From NCBI GenBank assembly GCA_023456105.1, contig JAEYAO010000027.1, positions 1 to 11,212 on the forward strand: a stretch of 11,212 bases of DNA, read 5' to 3'. The translations under genes were made by a program, and so were the position numbers. Shown here in pieces: positions 6,171 through 11,212 of this stretch (position 1 is the first letter of the stretch; every line of letters begins with the position of its first letter). The notes under the pieces are model-generated. The model searched no databases and was not told where the DNA came from. It worked only from the letters and a program-made list of their open reading frames with translations. Source of the stretch: Pseudomonadota bacterium. Its GTDB lineage: Bacteria > Pseudomonadota > Alphaproteobacteria > Caulobacterales > Caulobacteraceae.

Positions 6171-8015
6171 GTGAACCCGCCCGCCTCGCCCTCGGCTCGC
6201 CGCTACGACCTGGACTGGATCCGGGTGGGCGCGTTCGGCCTGCTGATCCTCTACCACGTGGGCCTGGTCTATGCGCCCTACGACTGGCACGTGCACAGCG
6301 CCCACACCTTTGAGTGGATGCGCGAGGCGGTTCTGATCACCAACCCGTGGCGGCTGACGCTGCTGTTTCTGGTGTCCGGCGCCGCCCTGCGTTTCATGAC
6401 CGCGCGCCGCACGCCGCGTCAGGTGGCGCGCGCGCGGTTCGAGCGGCTGGCGCCCCCGCTCCTCTTCGGCGCGCTTCTGCTGGTGCCGATCCAGTCATGG
6501 ATCGAGGCCATGGACAAGGCCGGCTGGCCCGGCGGCGCACTCGGCTTCGGACAGTGGTGGACGCACGAGTTCTCGTGGGCGGGGCTGGCCGACGGCGTTC
6601 CCGTCAATCATCTGTGGTTCGTCGTCTATATCGCCGTCTACAGCCTGATCACCGTGACCCTGTGGCGGCGGCCGGGCGTTCTGCCGAGGCTGGAGGACTG
6701 GCTGGAGCGCCATCTCACGGGGCCGCGCCTGCTGGTCCTGCCGATTCTCTATCTGATCGCCATCCGGGTGCTGCTGTTCCCGTTCTTCGGTCTGACCAAC
6801 ATCCTGCACCTGGACTGGTACAATCACGCCCTGTCGCTGGCCGCGTTCGTGTTCGGCTTCGCAAGCGTGACGCGCGACGGAGTCTGGCGGGAGATGGAGC
6901 GGTTCCGCTGGATCAGCCTGGGTCTGGCCGCCGTCGCCCTGCCGATCATGATGGCGCAGGTCGCCCATCCCGGCGGCGGCGCCTTCTGGGGCATGCCGCG
7001 GGCGGTGGTCTATGGCGTCGATCAATGGGCGGTGATCACCGCCGTCCTCGGCTTTGGCAGCCGGCATCTGCGGAACCGTCGCAGCCCGGTGCTGACCTAT
7101 CTGACCGAGGCGACCTTTCCGCTGTATCTGGCGCACCAGACGGTGCTGGTGGCGGCGGTCTGGATCGTGCGGCCGGCCGGCCTGCCTGCGGGTCTGGAGG
7201 CGCTGCTGCTCGTGTTGAGCACCTTTATCGGCAGCCTTGTCGTCTATGAGGCGGTCAAGCGGGTCGGCTGGGCGCGTCCCTGGTGGGGGCTCAAGCCACT
7301 GGATGGCCGCCCTTGGCCGCTCGACCCGGATGCGCCCGCCCAGCCCCGGACCTCCGCGCCGTATCGCCGCCGCCGGCTTCTCCTGTGGGTCGGAACCGCC
7401 GGACCGATCGCGGCCATGGCGATCGTGGGCGTGGCCGCCCTCGCCTATCCCGACTTCAACAACGCCACCCAGTACCTCAGCGAACTGGGCGGGGAGACGG
7501 CGCGGACCCCGATCATCTTCAACGCCGGGGTGTTCCTGGCCGGCCTGATGGCGGGGATCGCGGGCCTGGGCTTCGGCCTTGCCGTGCATGCGCTCACCGG
7601 CGCGCGCATCGCCGGGGTGGTGGTGGCGGTCGTCTTCGTGATCGCCGGCGCGGGACTGTCGATGTCCACCCTGTACCCCTGGCCTGATCCCCGGCACATG
7701 GTGATCAACCTGGGCCTGGGCATCCAGCTGGCGCCGTTGCTGCTGCTCTGGGGCCTGTCCTCACGGCGGGACCTGCCGCGGCTGAAGCTGTTTCTTCTGC
7801 TGATCTTCCTGGCGATGCTGGCGCTGACGGCCTTGACCAAGCACCTGCTCTTCGCCGGCCTCGTCAACGACGCCAACGTCGGATGGTGGGAGCGCGCCTA
7901 CGCCATCGTGCTGGTCGGCTGGGTCGCGATCGCGGCCTGGGCGCTGGAACGCAAGCTGCGTCCAGAGCCGCCGCTCGGCGCCTCGGCGCTCGGCCTCATC
8001 GACGGTGCGCCCTAG
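6171..8015 (+). CDS. OpgC-like membrane acyltransferase (acyltransferase 3) fused to a DUF998 domain
   Basis: This 614-residue inner-membrane protein has two parts. Residues 1 to about 365 are an acyltransferase-3 domain of about ten membrane segments: YDLDWIRVGAFGLLILYH holds the conserved His29, followed by LLFLVSG (64-70), ARFERLAPPLL (88-98) and FPLYLAHQ (316-323). The N-terminus resembles OpgC-type enzymes that put succinyl or other acyl groups on periplasmic glucans. After a proline-rich linker (about 375-400), residues about 403-592 look like DUF998, with about six membrane segments, YPDFNNATQYLSELGG (426-441), FNAGVFLAGL and a later His509 in YPWPDPRHM. The start is GTG at 6171, without a clear ribosome-binding site. 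Position before opgH supports glucan decoration. The acyl donor and acceptor are not shown by sequence. The DUF998 role is unknown. Confidence 0.85.
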   Translation: MNPPASPSARRYDLDWIRVGAFGLLILYHVGLVYAPYDWHVHSAHTFEWMREAVLITNPWRLTLLFLVSGAALRFMTARRTPRQVARARFERLAPPLLFGALLLVPIQSWIEAMDKAGWPGGALGFGQWWTHEFSWAGLADGVPVNHLWFVVYIAVYSLITVTLWRRPGVLPRLEDWLERHLTGPRLLVLPILYLIAIRVLLFPFFGLTNILHLDWYNHALSLAAFVFGFASVTRDGVWREMERFRWISLGLAAVALPIMMAQVAHPGGGAFWGMPRAVVYGVDQWAVITAVLGFGSRHLRNRRSPVLTYLTEATFPLYLAHQTVLVAAVWIVRPAGLPAGLEALLLVLSTFIGSLVVYEAVKRVGWARPWWGLKPLDGRPWPLDPDAPAQPRTSAPYRRRRLLLWVGTAGPIAAMAIVGVAALAYPDFNNATQYLSELGGETARTPIIFNAGVFLAGLMAGIAGLGFGLAVHALTGARIAGVVVAVVFVIAGAGLSMSTLYPWPDPRHMVINLGLGIQLAPLLLLWGLSSRRDLPRLKLFLLLIFLAMLALTALTKHLLFAGLVNDANVGWWERAYAIVLVGWVAIAAWALERKLRPEPPLGASALGLIDGAP

Positions 8016-8054
8016 CGATCCACCACTTTTTTGGTTCCCATCAACATCGCGTGA

Positions 8055-8083
8055 TTGAAAATCGCGCGAATGTGATCGATGAT
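8055..8083 (+). promoter_or_regulatory. Candidate promoter for opgH
   Basis: TTGAAA (8055-8060) is followed after exactly 17 bases by GATGAT (8078-8083), 5 of 6 and 4 of 6 consensus matches. A small hairpin GTGCTG (8089-8094)/CAGCAC (8100-8105) follows near the expected transcript start, so the mRNA leader would begin with or contain it. The gap between the acyltransferase stop and opgH is 146 bases, long enough for opgH to have its own promoter. The call is modest. Confidence 0.4.
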
Positions 8084-8161
8084 GCGAGGTGCTGTGATGC
8101 AGCACGCCGCGCCGGTCCGCCTCCCCTGGACCCCGTCGGTCACCGGGAGATCTTGAGCGGC

Positions 8162-10096
8162 ATGAACAAGCTGGCGAGCCGGCCTGCCACGCAGGTTGAA
8201 ATCGAGAACACCGACTTCGGTCGCTGGGCCTGGCTTCCCGACGAGGCGCCGCTGGCCATGCCGCGCCAGTCGCTGAGCGCGCCCAAGGATGTGGCCGAAG
8301 CCCTCCCCGCCACCTCTCCCGTCAATGTGGGCGCGCGCCGCCTTGTGCTGCTGGCCGGCACGATCGTGCTGACGGGCCTCAGCGCCATCGCACCCTTCTA
8401 TCTCTACGCCCGCAAGGGATGGGATTCGATGGAGATGCTGGCGTTCGGCATCTTCATGGTCCTGATCACCGCCATCGCCTGCTGGTTCACCAGCGGCCTG
8501 ATGGGCCTGTGGGTGCTGATGCGCGGCCGCGACCAGGCCGATCTGGCGTTCGCGCCCAGTCCGGCGACGCCGCGCACACGCACGGCCCTGCTGATGCCGC
8601 TGTACAATGAGGACGCCCGCGCCTCCTTCGGCCGTCTGGCTGCGATCGACGCATCGCTGGCGCGCCTGGGCGCCTCGTCCGCCTTTGACATCTTCGTCCT
8701 GAGCGATTCGACCAAGGAAGAAGCCGCCGCCGCTGAACTGTCAGCCTGCATGGGCTTTCGTCTGTCCGCCAACAGCCGCGTCTACTACCGCCGCCGCCTC
8801 GACAACGTCGAGCGCAAGGCCGGCAATCTGGCCGAGTGGGTTCGTCGCTTCGGCGGCGCCTATGAGAACATGGTGGTGCTCGACGCCGACAGCACCATGG
8901 CCGGCGAGACCCTGCTGCGCATGGTGGACGCCATGGAGCGCAACCCCGGCGTCGGCCTGATCCAGACCGCCCCCACCATCATCAAGGCGCGCACCATCTT
9001 CGCCCGCGTGTCGCAGTACAGCGTGCGCCTGTACGGCCGCGTCGCCGCCGCCGGTCTCGCTTATTGGACCGGTTCGGAGTCGAGCTACTGGGGCCACAAC
9101 GCCATCATCCGCACGCGCGCCTTCGCCGCCTGCTGCGGCCTGCCTGTGCTGCCCGGCAAGAAGCCTTTCGGCGGCCATGTGCTGAGCCACGACGTAGTCG
9201 AGGCCGCCCTGATGCGCCGCGCCGGCTGGGCCGTGCACGTCACCGCCTCGCTGGACGGCTCGTGGGAGGAGACCCCGCCTTCGATCACCGACTTCATCCG
9301 CCGCGACCACCGCTGGTTCCAGGGCAACCTGCAGCACCTGGGCCTGATCACGGCCAAAGGCCTGTCGCCGATGAGCCGGCTGCAGCTGGCCATGGGCTGC
9401 ATGGCTTATCTGTCTTCGCCGCTGTGGCTGGCGTCGCTGATGGTCGGCCTGTTCATCCAGATGTTCTATCCGGTGGACTGGACCAGCTTCTTCTACATCC
9501 TGAACCCGCAGTTCACGCCTTTCATGCTGGCGTCCTTCCTGTCGGGCGTGCTGCTGATCGGCCCCAAGTTCATGGGCGCGGCCCTGGTGATCAGCCGTCC
9601 GGCCGAACTGCGGGCCTTCGGCGGCAAGCGCGCCATCGCCAAGGGCATGGCCGCCGAGATCGCCCTGTCGGCCATTCTCGCCCCCATCCTGATGGTCGCC
9701 AACACCAAGGCCTTCATCCAGATCGTCTCCGGACACGACGCCGGCTGGACGACCCAGCAACGCGACTGCGACGGCCTGTGCTGGTCCGACGCCTTCCGCG
9801 CCATGCGCTGGCAGATGATCGCGGGCGTGCTGTTCTCGGCCGCCCTGTGCGTCCGGCCCGACCTGGCGACCTGGTTCGCGCCCATCGTGCTGCCGCTGCT
9901 GCTGGCGCCCGCCGTCGCGGTCTGGACGTCCCGCGTGCGCTCGGGCGACGCCGTGGCCGCAAAGGGCTTCCTGGTCACGCCGGCTCAGGACGGCGTCTCT
10001 GTCAGCCCGGCCGTGCTGCGCACCGTTCGCTCGCCGCTGCGGGCGGTCTCAGGCGGCGTCTCGTCTCCCGCCCTGGCGCGCACCGCCTCGAACTGA
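8162..10096 (+). CDS. opgH: Glucans biosynthesis glucosyltransferase OpgH (MdoH)
   Basis: This 644-residue inner-membrane family 2 glycosyltransferase uses UDP-glucose to build the linear beta-glucan backbone of osmoregulated periplasmic glucans. Two membrane segments lie near 60-82 and 92-120. The cytoplasmic catalytic domain follows, with LMPLYNED (144-151), the metal-binding DADS (241-244), the catalytic-base segment LSHDVVEA (341-348) and RRDHRWFQGNLQH (380-392). Several membrane segments follow (about 405-440, 470-500, 530-550, 590-610 and 650 downward). The protein is shorter than the E. coli enzyme of about 850 residues, as is usual in this group. The ATG at 8162 has GGGAG 12 bases upstream; an in-frame TTG at 8153 sits closer to it but adds only three residues. 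It follows an acyltransferase that may modify its product. The usual partner opgG is absent from the window. Confidence 0.93.
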   Translation: MNKLASRPATQVEIENTDFGRWAWLPDEAPLAMPRQSLSAPKDVAEALPATSPVNVGARRLVLLAGTIVLTGLSAIAPFYLYARKGWDSMEMLAFGIFMVLITAIACWFTSGLMGLWVLMRGRDQADLAFAPSPATPRTRTALLMPLYNEDARASFGRLAAIDASLARLGASSAFDIFVLSDSTKEEAAAAELSACMGFRLSANSRVYYRRRLDNVERKAGNLAEWVRRFGGAYENMVVLDADSTMAGETLLRMVDAMERNPGVGLIQTAPTIIKARTIFARVSQYSVRLYGRVAAAGLAYWTGSESSYWGHNAIIRTRAFAACCGLPVLPGKKPFGGHVLSHDVVEAALMRRAGWAVHVTASLDGSWEETPPSITDFIRRDHRWFQGNLQHLGLITAKGLSPMSRLQLAMGCMAYLSSPLWLASLMVGLFIQMFYPVDWTSFFYILNPQFTPFMLASFLSGVLLIGPKFMGAALVISRPAELRAFGGKRAIAKGMAAEIALSAILAPILMVANTKAFIQIVSGHDAGWTTQQRDCDGLCWSDAFRAMRWQMIAGVLFSAALCVRPDLATWFAPIVLPLLLAPAVAVWTSRVRSGDAVAAKGFLVTPAQDGVSVSPAVLRTVRSPLRAVSGGVSSPALARTASN

Positions 10097-10118
10097 GGCG
10101 AGCGCGCCACACTCGTCC

Positions 10119-10137
10119 CGCAACCGCTCCGGTTGTG
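10119..10137 (+). terminator. Short hairpin after opgH, possible terminator
   Basis: CAACCG (10121-10126) pairs with CGGTTG (10130-10135) around a 3-base loop, extended outward by one G-T and one C-G pair. It starts 22 bases after the opgH stop. There is no T-run, so it is a weak candidate. Confidence 0.35.
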
Positions 10138-10158
10138 GCTCTTGACTGGATCAAGAGC
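10138..10158. promoter_or_regulatory. Perfect 8-bp inverted repeat upstream of the small gene, possible operator
   Basis: GCTCTTGA (10138-10145) and TCAAGAGC (10151-10158) are inverted around CTGGA. The left arm runs into CTTGAC (10141-10146), identical to the alphaproteobacterial -35 consensus, but no good -10 is found at normal spacing. It lies 40 bases before the next start codon. A repressor site or mRNA leader hairpin are both possible. Confidence 0.45.
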
Positions 10159-10198
10159 TTCGAACGGGACATTCTCGACGGACCGAGGGAACATCCAC

Positions 10199-10519
10199 AT
10201 GTCCAAGCCGAAATCCGACAACGAACCCCGTCCCGACCTTCGCCTCGTGGCCGCCGAGGCGGAAGTCTACAACCTGATGCGCAAGCCGGAGAGCAACGCC
10301 GAACGCGTCAAGCGTCTGCAGCTCGAGGCGCACGCCCTGGCGCTTGAAGAGGTCGTGGAGCTCGAGAAGACGCTGCTCAAGGCCGCCGAGATGGCCAGGG
10401 CCATCGCCGACGGCGGCGACGCCTATCCGGTTGGCGTGCGCGAGGTCGCATCGCGGATCGCCGGCGATCTCCCGGTCAAGGCCGAAACCATCCACTCCAT
10501 CGCCGCGCGCGCCGGCTGA
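10199..10519 (+). CDS. Small conserved-looking protein of unknown function
   Basis: This 106-residue soluble protein has no signal peptide or membrane segment. I do not recognise a family. A charged N-terminus (1-12) is followed by helices rich in E, A, L and K from about residue 15 to 75, including ALALEEVVELEKTLLKAAEMARAIA, which could pair as an amphipathic or coiled-coil helix. The C-terminal part (GVREVASRIAGDLPVKAETIHSIAARAG) is also helical. The ATG at 10199 has a GAGGGA ribosome-binding site 7 bases upstream, and the gene ends before a strong terminator, so it is very likely expressed as a single gene. A longer in-frame start at 10133 is rejected because it lacks a ribosome-binding site and would translate through the inverted repeat. 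Confidence 0.8.
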   Translation: MSKPKSDNEPRPDLRLVAAEAEVYNLMRKPESNAERVKRLQLEAHALALEEVVELEKTLLKAAEMARAIADGGDAYPVGVREVASRIAGDLPVKAETIHSIAARAG

Positions 10520-10548
10520 ACCTTATCGGCCCGATGCAGAACGCAGGA

Positions 10549-10588
10549 AAGCGCCCCGGAGACGACCTCCGAGGCGCTTCTTTTCTTT
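10549..10588 (+). terminator. Intrinsic terminator of the small gene
   Basis: The stem AAGCGCC-c-CGGAG pairs with CTCCG-a-GGCGCTT around ACGAC (10549-10579), a 12-bp stem with one mismatch, followed by the T-rich run CTTTTCTTT. It lies 29 bases after the stop and just before the converging rcnB-like fragment. It may also work on the minus strand. Confidence 0.9.
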
Positions 10589-10595
10589 CCGGGGC

Positions 10596-10932
10596 TTAGT
10601 TGAACAGCCCCGCAATGACCGCCGTGATCAGCCCGCCGGCGACCGCGGCGAGCACCACGTCGTTTCCGCTGCGGACATACTGGTAGCCGCGTGGCGGTGG
10701 GCGCAGGCCGTAGCGGCCGTAGTCGTTCACCACATAGCCGCGGCTGGCGTAAGCTGCCGGCAGACGTTGGCCATAGCTCCACTGGCGAACCTGATAGCCG
10801 CGCGGGGCGACATAGCGGCCGGCGTTGTAACGGCGTTCGGCGCGCTGATACCGGGCGTAGGCGCGAGCATCCGCCCGGTCCTCGCGACGCTCCTGGCGCC
10901 GCTCGGCGCGCTCATTCTGGCGGTGCTGCTGG
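10596..10932 (-). pseudogene. RcnB-family gene, 5' end removed by an IS
   Basis: On the minus strand, about 112 codons read through an Arg/Glu/Asp-rich stretch (NERAERRQERREDRADARAY) into the RcnB-type core (YGQRLPAAYASRGYVVNDYG), then LRPPPRGYQYVRSG and a hydrophobic tail DVVLAAVAGGLITAVIAGLFN, with a TAA stop at 10596-10598. RcnB proteins are small periplasmic proteins first linked to nickel/cobalt homeostasis; alphaproteobacterial paralogues are mostly uncharacterised. A normal member begins with a signal peptide, which is missing here because the IS tip at 10933 replaces it. There is no in-frame start with a ribosome-binding site, so the fragment is likely inactive unless driven from the IS. 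Confidence 0.85.
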
Positions 10933-11212
10933 TGAGGCGCCCCCCTCTGGTCCCTCGATCATTGTGAGAGCCCAGGGGGTTGATAGCGGATCTGCTGCGC
11001 CGGCGGGAGCGGCCGTGCGGCGGAGCTGATCAAGTTGCGCAGCCGAACGGCCGCAGGGTTCAGGCGCACCGCCTCCGGGGTCAATCCCCCGTGCGCCGAG
11101 TGCGGCCTGACGTGGTTGTAGTCGATGCGCCAGCGCTCGATGACGGCGCGGGCCTCGGCCAGGGTGGCGAAGACCTCCTCGTTCAAGCACTCGTCGCGGA
11201 GCCTGCCGTTGA
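10933..11212 (-). mobile_element. IS3-family insertion sequence, right-hand copy, 3' end only
   Basis: The element tip is placed at 10933, where the plus strand reads TGAGGCGCCCCCC, a plausible IS3-type terminal repeat starting with TGA. It lies 26 bases beyond the OrfB stop and exactly where the rcnB-like frame loses its N-terminal part. The 5' part of the element is off the right edge. Compared with the left tip, it shares TGA, a C-rich block and a TCTGGT/TTTGGT block, but is clearly not identical, as left and right ends of one IS type often are not. Confidence 0.7.
10959..11212 (-). CDS. IS3-family transposase OrfB, C-terminal part (partial)
   Basis: The minus-strand frame reads NGRLRDECLNEEVF at the right edge, then ARAVIERWRIDYNHVRPHSA and GGLTPEAV, ending in PPGLSQ and a TGA stop (10959-10961). 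This is the C-terminal end of the integrase (DDE) domain of IS3 OrfB. The catalytic glutamate, normally three residues before NGRLRDECLN, falls just outside the window. The call is secure for the family; the subgroup is not assigned. Confidence 0.92.
   Translation of the reverse strand, partial: NGRLRDECLNEEVFATLAEARAVIERWRIDYNHVRPHSAHGGLTPEAVRLNPAAVRLRNLISSAARPLPPAQQIRYQPPGLSQ

Noticed and set aside
6495..7697. 400-residue minus-strand frame opposite the acyltransferase
   Set aside because: Low-complexity, rich in R, G, Q, H and D, with no domain; the plus-strand frame has clear family motifs and membrane segments.
8026..8031. Run of six Ts after the acyltransferase stop as a terminator
   Set aside because: No convincing stem directly precedes it.
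8741..9760. 339-residue minus-strand frame opposite opgH
   Set aside because: Shadow of the opgH coding frame; composition is typical of antisense high-GC DNA.
9064..10347. 427-residue plus-strand frame overlapping opgH and the small gene
   Set aside because: Arg/Pro/Gly-rich out-of-frame translation that spans two real genes and the inverted repeats between them.
10344..10967. 207-residue plus-strand frame running through the terminator and rcnB-like region
   Set aside because: It crosses a strong terminator and an IS junction and is antisense to the recognisable RcnB core.

Overview
This window looks like high-GC alphaproteobacterial DNA, most likely Caulobacteraceae and Brevundimonas-like. 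The basis is codon use, the compact OpgH-type glucosyltransferase, the RcnB-like fragment, and a DUF3489/DUF2924/serine-recombinase cassette of a kind common in alphaproteobacteria. The genus is an inference.

Both ends lie inside IS3-family transposase genes on the minus strand. The left end holds the start of an OrfA (tip near position 125). The right end holds the last part of an OrfB (tip near position 10933). Each IS tip cuts a host gene: a ParB-domain DNA methyltransferase on the left and an RcnB-family gene on the right. This is also what a draft contig broken at a multicopy IS would look like.

Positions 126-3803 form one end of an integrated mobile element. It contains the truncated ParB/methyltransferase gene (minus), then a translationally coupled plus-strand operon of a DUF3489 protein, a DUF2924 protein and a large serine recombinase. 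A roughly 390-base non-coding tract follows, carrying evenly spaced TCCCTG boxes, several inverted repeats and a terminator. It ends at the 3' end of a tRNA-Ser(GGA) gene (minus). I infer that this tract holds the recombinase's attachment or control sites.

Positions 3894-10600 look like ordinary chromosome: msrA (methionine sulfoxide repair), an HglS/YdcJ-type 2-oxoadipate dioxygenase/decarboxylase (DUF1338), a membrane acyltransferase fused to a DUF998 domain, opgH (glucan glucosyltransferase) and a small uncharacterised gene with a clear terminator. The OpgC-like acyltransferase next to opgH suggests that osmoregulated periplasmic glucan is made and acyl-decorated here, but no opgG is present.

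The strongest candidates for something undescribed are the phased repeat tract between the recombinase and tRNA-Ser, the hairpin leader of the recombinase operon, and the acyltransferase-DUF998 fusion beside opgH.
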